In this document: positions 24,006 through 36,071 of the stretch, piece after piece | Numbering within the stretch: position 1 is the first letter of the stretch | How the letters are laid out: every line of letters begins with the position of its first letter | Assembly: GCF_050948175.1 (NCBI RefSeq) | Contig: NW_027490118.1 | Span: 1,730,102 to 1,794,101 of the forward strand | Direction: 5' to 3' | DNA length: 64,000 nucleotides | Origin: Xylocopa sonorina | Taxonomy: Eukaryota > Arthropoda > Insecta > Hymenoptera > Apidae | The notes under the pieces: generated by a model | What the model saw: the letters and a program-made list of their open reading frames with translations, nothing else | The model's database searches: none | What the model was told of the DNA's origin: nothing | Program-made: the position numbers and the translations under genes

Positions 24006-25637
24006 CCTTAACTATTCAGGCGCCATTATGTTGCAGCTTGAAGCGCGTGACACAAGTAATTCGAGGCCAACTCAAATTACAAACTTCTAAGCGCTGAATA
24101 AGTATAGTACTGCACTTTCATCATGTATACCGTAAACAATTGAAGCATAATAGTGAATGTACTTACTCGGTATGTGCTTGAAACGGAAATTGAATGAATG
24201 GGATCCCGAAATCTCGCACCTGGAAATTACTGACCTCGCTCGTGACGTGTCGATTCATGAGAAAGTTCCTGATCGTGTTCATTTAACGTATGAATAATTT
24301 CTCCAGTATGTACGTCATAAAAATTTGCTGTTCTATGCCAAGACGTTGTAACTACCTGTTCCGCATCAGGTAGCCTGTCTGGCTAGCAATTCTCGTACCA
24401 GAGTCCTGAAACATTTCAGATTATAATTAGCTATCAATTTTTTCTAATTTCTATATCTTTTATCTATGAAGAGGGAACTCGGAAATCTAAAACAATTATG
24501 TATTACAAATTACTGCACAATGTATATATAAATTTCTCTTAATAAGTTTTTTTACAAAAGACCAAACTCAGCACGTACTATTGCCGTTTAACACATTGCA
24601 AGCGGTAAACAGTAATTACAATCTAAGGAAAACAATAGCTGAAAGCAACGAACTGAAATCTTAGTTACGTGACACTGTAGGTAGTAGACTTATGATAGCA
24701 GTTCGAAGAAAAATAGACGTTGGAATCGGGAGACTCCAAGTTCAATTACGCGATAGACGACAATGCGTCATTTATTTACAAAGTTCAGTTTCTTCGCCTC
24801 AATAACATTCGTAAATTATCAAATTAGCTAGAGCACGCGAAAAAAACTGAATTTGCTCGCTGCAGTTTGAAAAATGTGAAAACCTAACCGGCACTCAACT
24901 TGACGCTAACGTCAATATTAGTAGAAATACCTAATCAAAATAAATGTCAATACTTACAATTTTTCGAAGCTATTATCGTTATTACAATGGCGCAAAGAAA
25001 TGAATGCAGTGTAAAACAGAAATCGCATAATAAAAAATTCGTGTTAGCGATACAGGCAATCAGTATTAAATTAGCCTAACGTCCAACGTGTTAATAATAC
25101 ATACAGTTAATAAAAACTTTGAATCATATTTGCATTTCTCTGGTCTAGTCTAGCGGTTAACAGTACTATAAGTGATTCTGGAATTTTCAACATATACTGC
25201 TAGAATCTCGACTAAAAGAATATCAAAAAAACTACGATTTACTTCTTTTACTATTTATATTAATTATATTATACTATTTATACTAATTAATTATTATATT
25301 ACATATATTCCTGTATCTGCCCATTAAAAATTTAAAAAGTGGACATAAATGAAAAAACAAGAAAGTTCAACCAAGAGGACATCAGATTGATCTCTTCTTT
25401 ATCGGTTCTTTTGATATCAACAAACATAAACATTTGAAACTGATAATGAGACACATAATCTACAAGTCAAGAAAGCAATGCTATAAGTCACTTTGTAGAA
25501 CACCTTGTATGTTTAACATGTAAGTTGGTCTTATAGTGAGATACTTAATGCCTTGTATGTCTTCTAATACCTGCTTCAGAAGACGATCTTTTACAAATTA
25601 TGGAGTTCTATGGAGTTCTAGCAATTTGGAAAATAAA
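24006..25637. other. Unassigned AT-rich DNA with a small inverted repeat
   Basis: I see no gene. A 7-bp inverted repeat CTACCTG...CAGGTAG with an 8-base loop lies at 24352-24373. Low-complexity TA-rich sequence lies near 25250-25310. Confidence 0.4.
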
Positions 25638-25896
25638 GTACTGTAAGATGTGGATGAGAATAAAGTAAAAACTCGATTGCTCAACTGTTTACTGGGCGTA
25701 TTTATTCCTGGTTCACCCGAAGGTTCATACAAGAATGCCTTCTTAGGCCATTCGTACTAGCCTCGAGGACACCCTCAACGTCATGGTCCATTCGTATGTT
25801 TAGACAAGGCCCCGGAGAGGGGCGATGCAGCAGGAAAATGCACACGGCCCTCGTTGACCGCCCGTGCACCCTGTTATCCGATATTTCTTACAGTAC
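25638..25896 (-). mobile_element. Solo LTR with GTAC target-site duplication
   Basis: A 251-bp LTR (25642-25892) is bounded by GTAC at 25638-25641 and again at 25893-25896. Its ends are the inverted pair TGTAAGA...TCTTACA. On the minus strand an AATAAA signal occurs in the second half (GGAATAAATACGCCC), which sets the orientation. The 4-bp duplication is typical of Ty3/gypsy-type integration. A diverged relative lies at about 50020-50190, where gag-like sequence follows. No internal region is left, consistent with LTR-LTR recombination. Confidence 0.85.
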
Positions 25897-28293
25897 ATTT
25901 ATAAAAAAAACTCTAATTACTAATTATGATACAATTATAATAAAATAAGTGGTATTTCTGGTTAAAAAATCAACGCAAAATTCATTCTTATTTTAAATAA
26001 AAAGTTGAATAATTCTTTTAAAATAAAATGTATGTATAGATCACATGTTTTTGTATTCACATGTATGTAAGAAAATAAGTAACTAAGACACATCTAATAA
26101 TTGCATACTAAAAACGTTTGAAAAATGTCTTCCACACTCGCCCAACAGCCATTGAGGAACTGACTCGCTTATGAATTAACAGATACCTAATATTCAATTA
26201 TATGCATTTTGAAAATTCTTTTATGTTTAAAATGAGAAATTAAATTTTCATTAAATGTTTCCATGTGTAATTTAATTATTTATTTTGGTTGTGTCCCTCT
26301 CCATCGCATGAAAAGAATTTTCTTCAATATGTTGTAAAAAATTATTTGTTACTGCTATTTATGAGGTTTCCGAATATTTTCTTTGTGCGGTTTCTTTTAT
26401 TCGGTCCCTTTTTACCACACAAAAGCAAAATACCGTAAAACAAAAAATAACTTTCAGAAACAATACATTGTACTGCTTTGCTTTCTTTAATTTGTAAGAG
26501 TTTACGATTAGGACGAAGATAGGACGAGAACAATCAACAGATGTACGAGCACTTCACGTTCATTAGTAAAAAATTTGCTGCTCAACTGTTTTTTCAATTT
26601 ATCGAAAACGTCCTGGTCTAACTGTATTATTTGAAATATAACGAAATTAAATTAATAAAACAGTGAGTAGTGCTGATTTAATCTCAATAGCTTTATCAGC
26701 AATGTAGAAAAATCATAACATTAAAAATAAAATTGAACAAAAATAAACTATAAGAAAGATGAATGATATTGTGCGATGAAATTATCGCTACTGAGTGAAA
26801 AATTATTAAAGAAACGATTCCAGAATGCATGAAAACGATTGTACGATCGATTTTTATTAAATATTAGCTAATGTGAATTTAAAATAAATAATTGTTTATT
26901 TCCTTATCAGATTAACTGAAGATTTATCAGGTGTAATACTTTTTCCAGAATTTCTGACGGTTAAATACTTATTTCCAATCAGTCTTTCGTAAATTCACTA
27001 ATTTTTAATACATAATAAAGAGATATTACTATTATTTCACTTGCTTTCACTTTATATTAAACCAATTTAACGATACCATGAATTTTATTATTTATACAAC
27101 TTTATACCGCACGAAAAAATTTGTTAATTGTAATGTATAGCTGAATACTTTTTGCCAACGGTTGTGTACAATATATACATGCAGAAATATGTAATTCTAC
27201 AAGTATAATAATAATAAAAGATGACGAGCAATATTCTAATATTATTATTGACAGCTGTTATTAATATAATTGTACCATCAATTGTGTCTTCATCGTAATA
27301 AAAGAGCCTCTATAGTTCCTAGCGTTTGTTACAGCATATTCGTCCATTTCGTTCATTACAGCATGCTAATTGTAAAAAAATTATTCGTTGCAATATTCGT
27401 TTACGACGTCGTACTATAGTATAAAATACTGTTTGCGGGTATGAAAAAGTAATTAGCAGTATGTTAAAAATTGAATAATTAAGCTATATTACATGTAGAT
27501 GATGTAATACTTACACGCGTATACGCTCCATATTAAATTTATTGCTTTGTTGTATCATAAACTCTATACTGATAATTATGATCTTTATAATATTGTAAAA
27601 ATTGCAAAGTATATGCCAGAAGCAAAACTATCTAACTGTAAAGCGTGGAAAGTAGTGTATCTAAAAATCCATCCGGCATGAAACTCGTTAATGTAACGTT
27701 ATATAAGTACAATATTGTAACTTTTAAATTACTTTTGCAACGTATTTATCCGACGGAGACGTACACCTGAGATGTTTACAGAAAACGGGCGAAGGATGAA
27801 AAACAAAGCGAGCAAAAATCACGTATCAACGTAGTACCGTTGCCATGAATATTACGAATGTTCTCGAATTCAACGAAATATATCAAGATATATTTCTTTA
27901 CACGTTGATACGTACGTGAAACGATAAAATAAGAAGTAGATGCTAACTAAATTAGCTTAGTAACTTAATAATACGATACACCAGCCGGCATTTTCACGCG
28001 GCATAAGTGATTACGTAATAGACCGTTACACGTGGTCGTGATATCCATAAATTATGAATTATCCCTACTTGGACAAAAACTCAACGCTCTAGATTATAAA
28101 CTAAAGATCGAAAGAACAAAAAGAAGAAGGAAAAGTAGAATCGAAAGGAGTACTCACTCAGAGTCCCGTATTTGCAAAGCACCTAATAACTTACAGCTTC
28201 GTAAACTGTACTTATCGGCAGCCCGCCACAAAATGAAGAACGACGCACAGTACCTTCTTCGATGGATAGATTTATCTGTTGCGAACAGGTGGT
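25897..28293. other. Unassigned very AT-rich DNA
   Basis: I see no gene or repeat. Frames at 26342-26533 and 28032-28367 have no recognised similarity. Confidence 0.4.
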
Positions 28294-28320
28294 GGATAGT
28301 CCTCATTGATTGGACTATCC
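28294..28320. other. Perfect 9-bp inverted repeat (hairpin)
   Basis: GGATAGTCC at 28294-28302 and GGACTATCC at 28312-28320 are separated by 9 bases. The stem could form in DNA or RNA. No T-run follows and no gene adjoins, so no role is assigned. Confidence 0.5.
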
Positions 28321-28997
28321 AATTGGAGTCCTCGAGATGGACTCAGCCGATAGATCATCGATTCTAATTGGGTGTTCATTTCTCTGTGGAAAGGAAATCG
28401 TCGAATCTTTACTGATCTTTCTAGTGATACAGAGGGGGCCTCAATCTTCGCTAACGTTGTAAAATATCGCGCGCGCTGATTTTCTTATACATTATTCATA
28501 CGTGGATTTGTCTCGACTGATCTTCTCCGCTTCAAGTAAAATTCTGATAGAGATCGTATAAATTCATTTGCATGAATGTTTCTGTACTATTTTTGGAAGC
28601 TAAAGTTATCTTCAATTATTTTTACGGTTACTTTACATTTTCAGTATTTCTCTATTTAGTGATCTAATTATCACTGCATTTTGTTTGAAAAGAGATATTG
28701 ACTATTCTTATTGAGGGTAGTTCTAGTGTTAAATAATACATAATTCAGTGTAAATTTTCCAAGTCCTTTTCAGAATCCTGAAACTTTAAATTGAATTTGT
28801 AAGCAGTGTAATAAATTAAGATATAAGTTAACGCAAGATAATCATCGTTGCATCATTTAGAATTTTATTTTTCTCCTCTTTGGTTTAATTTTTACTCCTA
28901 CAGGTATTTCAATTTGTTTGATCTTTGGTTTAATGTAATGTTGGAAGGATTTTAATAATTAATAATCACATCGATGAGTAATACAGTAATTAGTTTT
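28321..28997. other. Unassigned AT-rich DNA left of the copia element
   Basis: I see nothing supportable here. Confidence 0.4.
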
Positions 28998-29002
28998 GAA
29001 TC

Positions 29003-29222
29003 TGTTAGAAAATGGGTTTTATGAATAATCAATAACGATTCACTTTTGTATAATAATTGTTCTTTTATTTCTACGCACTGGAAGTGACCTTTCCCTAACT
29101 TCTCTGTAGAGAACTGAACTGAAATTAAAACATATAGAAATATATATCTGAAAAAATGCCATCTCTTCTCACTCGAGAATAAAAGATTAATTTTTGTATT
29201 TGGTTTCCACTGAAAACCAACA
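29003..29222 (-). repeat. Copia 3' LTR
   Basis: This LTR starts TGTTGGTTTTCA and ends CTAACA on the minus strand. It contains AATAAAAG as a possible polyadenylation signal. It matches the other LTR except for about seven base differences. Confidence 0.95.
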
Positions 29223-29232
29223 CGCCCCCTCA
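29223..29232 (-). promoter_or_regulatory. Polypurine tract of the copia element
   Basis: The minus strand reads TGAGGGGGCG directly upstream of the 3' LTR, the position where plus-strand DNA synthesis is primed. Confidence 0.75.
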
Positions 29233-29409
29233 AAAATTAATTGTCATAATATAAGCTTATAACATATTCATATTTAATTAAGAAAAACCACTTCCAATAC
29301 GTCTTCTGGGATTACATGTGGTCCAACATTTGTTGCTAAGGGTTAAGGAAACCAGGAAAAACTTAACCAGACCACTTATACTCGTATAAACATATAATTG
29401 CAAAAGAAA

Positions 29410-32400
29410 TTATTTCAAATACATTTTCATTCTGAAGTCCGTGAATTTTGGCGTAGACAATGGTTTTGTAAAGGCATCTGCTAATTGTTGACCTGTAGGA
29501 ATATAAGTTAATTTTACCATATTTTTCTCAACTTGTTCTCGGCAGAAATGATATTTAATATCAATATGCTTTGTTTTCTTATGGTTGGTGGGATTGTTGG
29601 CAATGCTAATGCAACCGTTGTTGTCTTCAAAAATTTCTATTGGTTTTGAAATCTTGAAATTTATACTCATTGCCAATGATCTCAACCACAAAGCTTCCTT
29701 AACGGCTTCGTAAAGAGCCATATATTCTGCCTCAGTTGACGAGGCTGCCACAGATAGTTGCTTTTTCGTATTCCAACTAATAGTGCATTTACCAAATAAT
29801 TGGAATAAATACCCTGTTGTACTTTTCCTATCAATTTCGTTACTACCCCAATCTGAGTCAATATAACCGATCAAAGAATTTTTATCATTACATTTTTCAT
29901 ATGTCAGTTCCAAATTTATTGTGCCTTTTAAATATCGCAAAACCATTTTTAAGCTAATCCAAAGTTCTTTATTATTTTTATTTGTAAATCTACTTAAAAA
30001 ATTTACTGCTAAACTTAAATCTGGCCTTGTACACACCATCAAGTACATTAAACATCCAATGAGATTGCGACATGGGGCATCATATATCTCATCTGAATTC
30101 AGTACTGCATAGTTTAATTTATTTTCCATTGGTGTATTTGCAATTTTACAATCTTACATATGGAATTTATTTAGAACTGTATTAATATATACATTTTGAT
30201 CAAGAGTTATTTTTCCTTTACTCCTCATTATCCTAATTCCTAAGAAAAGCTTTATCTCTTTTAAATCAACCATTAAAAATTTATTCATTAAGTAGGATTT
30301 TAAATCAGTCATTACTTTAATGCATACAGTAATTATGACCAGATCATCAACGTATAATATAAGATAAATATTTTTGTTAACATCTCCTTTATCTAAAATA
30401 TAAAGACACGAATCTACTACTGAACTTTTAAAACCTAATTCTTTGAGAGTTTGATCAAAAACTTCATTCCAGCACCTTGCCGCTTGTTTTAAACCGTACA
30501 GGGATTTATTTAATTTACAAACTAGATTCTTATCATTTTTGATACCATCGGGGACCTTCATATAAATTTCCTCTTTTAACTTGCCATTTAAAAAAGCACT
30601 CTTTACATCCATATGATGAATCAATAAATCAAATTGATTGGCAAAAGCTATTAAAAATCTAAAACTTGCAATTCTTTCTACAGGGGCAAAAGTTTCATTA
30701 AAATCCAATAAATATTCCTGACTAAATCCTCTGGCTACCAAACGAGCTTTATATCTGATCGGGTTCCCAAATTCGTCATTTTTTATTGCAAAGACCCACT
30801 TACAATCTACTACGTTTTTATTCTCAGGCCTTGGTACCAGAGTCCACGTTTTATTTACTAAAAGAGAACTAATCTCATCTTCCATTGCTTTTTCCCATTT
30901 TACTCTATCCTCGCTTTCCTTAACTTCTGCATAACTTTTTGGAATTTTGCAGGTTATCGATTGTGCACATAAAATGTAATCGTTTGGAATTGCATGCTCA
31001 TCGTAAGAAATAGGTGGTCGATCTCTGAGCCTCTCACTCCTTCTAATTTGTTTCAAATCGTTATTTAATTGTTTTTCATGAGATGAAGAACCATCATAAT
31101 GTTTTTTTTCTCCCCTTGTCACCTTATCACTTGACTCTACTGGTTTGGATATATCTTCAACACCAGTTTCAACTTGAGATCCTTTTAAATTAATCTCGTT
31201 TGACTTTGTTATTGGTCTTGATTTTAGAAAATCGATTTCATCTACAATGACATCTCGTACAATAACAAATTTTTCGTTTCCTATATCCCACACTTTGTAC
31301 CCATTTGGTTCGTAACCAACCATGATTCCTTTCCACGATTTTTCATCAAATTTCGTTTTTGAAATTTTATCGTAGACATAAACAGTCGAACCAAATACTT
31401 TCAAATATTTTATTTGAGGTCTTTTATCATGCCATAATTCATATGACGTTTTATTTCCCTTCAGTGCCTTCGTTAGTGTTATATTTATTAAATATGTGGC
31501 AGTCAAAACCGTCTCACCCCAAAAGGTTTTATCTAAACAAGCACCAGTGATCAAAGTTCGAGCTCTTTCCGTGACTGTTCTCATCATTCTTTCTGACACA
31601 CCATTTTGCTGTGGGGTTCTCGGTACCGTCAAGTGATAGCTTATACCTTTCTGTGTACAATAGTCCTTTATCTCACTGGATAAATACTCTCTACCATTAT
31701 CGCAACACAAATTAACTACTTTGGATTGAAAACGCGCTTCAGCTTTCGAAATGTAATCACGAAAAACTGAGAAAACATCTGATTTGAATGTTATCAAATA
31801 TGTGACACAATAATGAGTAAATTCATCGATCAACAATACGAAATAATTTTTATTATTAAGTGTAGGAGGAGTGATAGGGCCAGCAACATCTGAGTGTATT
31901 ACGAACAATGATCTCTTTATACTTTTTTTATTTTTTATTTTATTAAATGGTAATCTCTTTTGTTTCCTACTTATGCAAGCCTCGCACAATTTGTCATTAG
32001 GGATTATTTTCTCAATTTGACTTATATCCTCGACCATTTTATTTCTTTGGAATTTCAAAAATACTTGTTTGCCTATGTGGCCTAAACGTTGGTGCCACAA
32101 TTCATAATTAATGTTTGTAACATTGTATGCTTGAGCGATAGAGTTTGCTCCATATGATTCAATAGAAAATTTTATTTGGAATGTATTCCCAATGGACTTA
32201 CCAGTTGCTACTACTTTACCATCTTTACTGATTGAAATATCATCTACATCTAAGACCGTTCTTAGCTTCGCCTTTCGAAGTTTCGAAACAGACAATAAAT
32301 TGTTGGGAACCTCTGCACTGTATAGGACATCCTTCAGGACTCCTTCAACACCCAGGTTGCTTATCGCGTCCAATGAACCAATTTTCGTTGCTAATATAAA

Positions 32401-33423
32401 ACACCCACTTTTAGCAACTCCAACTTTTATTGGTGGATTTAACTCAACGAAATCCTTTGCCAAATCTTCTCTGTTGATTAAATGATCTGATGCTCCTGAA
32501 TCCATCGGGAACGTTATTTCGTTTTTCTTCTCGCACTCTTCAGATTCATAATCAGCGGTCATAAAAGCAAAACCAGAATTTTCACTTGATGATAACTGTT
32601 GAGCCATTTGCACCGTTTGATTCGTCCTCCTCTTTTCCACTTCTTTCTGATTCTTCTTCAACTCTTTCAAATAGTAACGACATTCACGTTTTATGTGTCC
32701 TGGCTTGTTGCAATAGTGACATCTGATCCCAAGAATTCTTCTATTATTTTTGTATTTATTGAATTGTCCAAATTTTTGACCGAACCCCTTAATCTTCGAA
32801 GTGTTAAAATTTGGTCCTTTTGTCGTATTCACTGTACTTTGAACATGTAGCACTTTTGTACTTGTATCTGCACTTTCCGTTTTTATTTTCACTTCATGGT
32901 CCAGAAGCCAAGTTTTCACAAATGTCAAAGTTAATGTATTTTCAGATAATGTCTCTATTGCAGTAATTACACCGTCATAAGAAGGCGGAAGAGTTAATAA
33001 TAAATGTGTCACTTTATCCGTTTCTTCTAGCTTGGCACCGGCGGCTAATAATTCAGTAATCAAGTCATTAAAAACAGTGAAATGTTTAACTAATGACATG
33101 TCTCCTTGCAATTTTAAACTGAGTAATTTCTTTCTTACGGCCAATTGAGTTGCGACGCTCTTTCTTTCATAAATTTTGTCTAAATTATCGACAATATCTT
33201 TTGCTGTTACATTGCCACTTGCAAAACCAAGAAACGAATCCGATAAAAATTCAATAATCACACTCTTAGCTGTGTTTTCGGCTTTATCCCAGTCATCAGA
33301 TCTTTTGTCTGGAACTTCTTCGTCAATAACTTTAACCACATTTAGTTCAGTTAATAATGAACGAATTCTGAACTTCCACACACTGTATTTATCGCCATCG
33401 AAAGGAGTAATATTTCTTTTCAT
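29410..33423 (-). pseudogene. Copia Gag-Pol polyprotein with one in-frame stop
   Basis: The frame runs from ATG at 33423 to a TAA at 30154-30156 (1089 residues), then stays open in the same frame to 29410 (a further 247 codons). Gag occupies roughly residues 1-300, with a CCHC zinc knuckle C235-C238-H243-C248. The protease motif is DSGAS at 308-312. The integrase has a zinc-binding H-H-C-C segment (about 443-483) and a DD35E triad D512, D575, E611. The reverse transcriptase has HMDVKSAFLNG (937-947) and YVDD at 1024-1027. Past the stop, RNase H retains DSDWG, STEAEY and EDNNGC, and a terminal ADAFTKPL. The stop lies in the link between reverse transcriptase and RNase H, where a sense codon is expected, so a single nonsense substitution probably killed this copy. 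Readthrough is possible but unsupported. Confidence 0.95.
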
Positions 33424-33617
33424 TTTTAATTGATCCGTAATAGAAGTTGATACGCGTGTCCTTCCACAATGAACAACTTTATTTAGATGTGTTTTTTTTA
33501 CTAAACTTAAACTTAATTAAGCTTAAATTGTCTTAGTATACTTAGTACACACTTAATAACTAACGCAAACGATTTATATTTTTTAAAATTAGTTTTTCAC
33601 AGTTTCTACGCGTTAGA

Positions 33618-33632
33618 CCTGGGCCCATAATC
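33618..33632 (-). promoter_or_regulatory. Copia primer-binding site, half initiator tRNA-Met type
   Basis: GATTATGGGCCCAGG directly follows the 5' LTR on the minus strand. It is complementary to the anticodon stem-loop region of initiator tRNA-Met (CUGGGCCCAUAA). Drosophila copia uses such a 5' tRNA fragment as primer rather than the usual 3' end. Confidence 0.85.
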
Positions 33633-33852
33633 TGTTAGGAAATGGGTTTTATGAATAATCAACAACGATTCACTTTTGTATAATAATTGTTCTTTTATTT
33701 CTACGCACTGGAAGTGACCTTTCCCTAACTTCTCTGTAGAGAACTGAACTGAAGTTAAAACATATAGCAACATATATCTGAAAAAATGCCATCTCTTCTC
33801 ACTCGAGGATAAAAGATTAATTTTTGTATTTGGTTTCCAATGAAAACCAACA
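33633..33852 (-). repeat. Copia 5' LTR
   Basis: This is the partner of the LTR at 29003-29222, with the same ends and 220-bp length. The element promoter is expected here, and the leader to the gag ATG spans 33617-33424. Confidence 0.95.
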
Positions 33853-33909
33853 GAATCTAAATCGGTGAAAAGTGGCATACTGATTTCTGAGGTTCTCGTA
33901 ATATGGTTT

Positions 33910-34491
33910 TGTAGCGGCTAGCATCGAGGTATAATAGAAGACCTTTTTCGCTACAAGCAGCTAGCACGATTTATGGTATGCCCACAAATAAGTTACTTTT
34001 GAGAAGACGTCCTTAACGAACTTTCTCCGCATGTTAGCTGTAAATCTTAGTCGACGACCTCAGTAACACACGCGGACGCCATAAATCGAGGGTTTCCAAA
34101 AAGGGGTCTAGGCCTACGGTCAAGAGGCTACAGCCTTGACGTGAGAGGAACCAGACCCAGCGGAAACCCCGCTACATTGCCAAATGTTAACATAACAAAA
34201 CACCCCCACTATACCTGCTGCAGCCCTTCCAAGTAAACGCGCTAAGGGCGCAAGAAGAGGCGGCGCCTAGATATAAACAAATACATGATTGGCTAAGGTC
34301 GAAACACCGACTTAGCCAATCATGTGACTAAAAGAAATTGTACAGACGCGGCTGCACACGAGAGAACTGAGAAAGTCAGTTGATCTCGAGAACTAGCCGA
34401 GTGCAGACGCTCTAGGAGAATAAAGACAAAAGTGAACATCCTACGAACTCAGTCTGATCAGTCGAACAACGAACCCCTCCACAGTTTCTTT
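33910..34491 (+). mobile_element. LTR of the TGTAGCGG family, copy A
   Basis: It starts TGTAGCGGCTAGCA and ends CCCCTCCA. Shared blocks with copies B (44.2 kb) and C (53.3 kb) include AGCTAGCAC, AAGTAA, GAGACGT, GCCATAAA-CGAGG, CCCGCTACATT and the inverted CCAAT stem. Flanking hexamers TGGTTT and CAGTTT are a decayed candidate duplication, so this is probably a solo LTR. It lies 57 bp right of the copia element. Confidence 0.8.
34284..34324. promoter_or_regulatory. Opposed CCAAT-box stem in LTR copy A
   Basis: CATGATTGGCTAAG pairs with CTTAGCCAATCATG. The stem therefore contains ATTGG and CCAAT in opposite orientation. The same structure is present in copies B and C with pair-preserving changes. 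Confidence 0.6.
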
Positions 34492-34980
34492 TGGTATGAC
34501 GGGGGCTTTTTAATTCATGAAGATTGAATTTCTTAATTTTTATTCTGAATTTGCCAACGAGTCAACGAAGTCAACAAGATCGCCAATTTCTTTGTCGTCA
34601 ACGAGAGATACTTGCGTTTTTAGTCATAATTACTTAGGTATAATTTACTTAAGTAAATTAATTGTTATTATATTTTAATATATCTGTAAAAAAATAGATT
34701 TTCCTATCCAAAGAGGAAATTAGCTTCACATCCCGTCTATTATTTGTTCTCGCGTAATTAAGTTCGCACTTGTTCGGTACCGATTAACTATTTCAGTGTG
34801 GGCTCGCTTGCATGCATCACACGCTGAATATAAGTAATGGATAATCTAGTTTCATGTTTCGTAAATTCGCTTTCACAAGAGTTCCACATTTTCTAGCATC
34901 TAAGCATCTAATCATCTGATGTTTTAGCGTATAATCGAGCTGATGTTGTTTGCGGTGCCCATCCAGATTTCCATACAAAC
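34492..34980. other. Unassigned DNA
   Basis: I see no gene or repeat here. Confidence 0.4.
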
Positions 34981-35195
34981 ATATGTTTGTGCGAGCGTTG
35001 TAGTATTATAGCGTACTTACCACATGTTCGTATAAACGCTACAGTATTATACATAGAATCACCGCATATCGGTCTAGAACGCTACAGTATTATCATATGT
35101 TTGCATGAACTCTACAATATTATAAGGTTACCGCGTGCTTTGGATGAACGCTAAACTATTATAGAATAACTGCATGTTTGTATTATAATATCAAT
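34981..35195 (+). repeat. Degenerate ~40-bp tandem repeat
   Basis: The block ACGCTACAGTATTATA with variants recurs near 35001, 35038, 35081, 35111 and 35148. It alternates with a CCGCATRTYGGT- or CATGTTYGTAT-like spacer. Spacing varies from about 30 to 43 bp, so this is an old irregular minisatellite. Confidence 0.6.
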
Positions 35196-35729
35196 CGTAT
35201 CGTTGACGACCGGGTTTTTGATCTCCATTCTTTAAACTGAAATAACATTACTGCAAAAAATTTGGTTTATTATAGTTGTATTTTAACAGTTTTTAATAAA
35301 ATAAGAAATGCACAATGTTTCTTTCCTTTTTTTCATATTATTCAAGCGGCCAAACATGGAGATTTCCGTAATCGGTCGTAAACGTATTGAAGCATCGTAG
35401 TTTACAAAAACCGGGGAGAAAGCTAGAAAACATCGACCGTCCATTACTAAGGCGAACCAACTTATGAACGACCAATCAACCGCGCTGCTTGTCAACTAAA
35501 CTGAAAGTAGAAATAGAGTGGGCACCCCGTCCTCTAATTGGCAAGCGTAACGATTTAAGGTTATGCAAGTCGAAGGAAAAGCGCGGAGGATTAATGCCCG
35601 ACTGGCTGCTCTACTTTGACCACCTTCGTATCAATGAATCGTCTTCTTTTAACAAATTTAGTTTATAGACGGGGAAGTATAAACGTAATGCCTCATAATT
35701 TAACTAACTAAATATTAATAAAACTGTAT
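35196..35729. other. Unassigned AT-rich DNA
   Basis: I see no gene. The minus-strand frame 35283-35495 is unsupported. Confidence 0.4.
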
Positions 35730-36000
35730 TTGAATGTTTGAAGCTATGCAAAACATTTATTACAAATTTTTTACAAATAAAATATTACCAAAATAGTTTT
35801 GCTGTGCTTGGAGAAAAAGGTATCCTCTGCACTCATGCTTAACGTATTATTAATAAATTTCGCTTACTACTGTTAACATACGATCGTGGACACATGAAAT
35901 GTATCAATTGGCAACGTTGTTTGAAACAATGTAAAACATTTATTATAAATTTTTTGCAAGTGAGATACTACGAAAATAGTTTCAGTGACTTCAATGCACA
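35730..36000 (+). repeat. Diverged local duplication (offset ~183 bp)
   Basis: AAACATTTATTACAAATTTT with the following TACAAATAAAATATTACCAAAATAG (35751 onward) recurs in altered form from about 35934 (CATTTATTATAAATTTTTTG...TACGAAAATAG). The flanking TTTGAA also matches. This is a simple tandem duplication of AT-rich DNA. Confidence 0.55.
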
Positions 36001-36071
36001 TGTAAATATCAAACAATCCCGAAAAATCAACCACGAGACATAACAATATATATTGTATTTCGAAGCATCAA

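Larger units (their letters stand above)
28998..33857 (-). mobile_element. Ty1/copia LTR retrotransposon, nearly intact
   Basis: A complete element of 4850 bp (29003-33852) is flanked by GAATC direct repeats at 28998-29002 and 33853-33857, the 5-bp target duplication expected for copia elements. Two 220-bp LTRs differ at about seven positions, so the insertion is fairly recent but not new. The order on the minus strand is 5' LTR, primer-binding site, gag, protease, integrase, reverse transcriptase, RNase H, polypurine tract, 3' LTR. Integrase before reverse transcriptase is diagnostic of copia. One in-frame stop interrupts the polyprotein. Confidence 0.97.

Noticed and set aside
28294..28320. 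Intrinsic terminator hairpin
   Set aside because: The genome is eukaryotic, no T-run follows and no gene ends here.
28952..29233. 93-codon frame and its twin at 33606-33878
   Set aside because: Both are translations of the copia LTRs.
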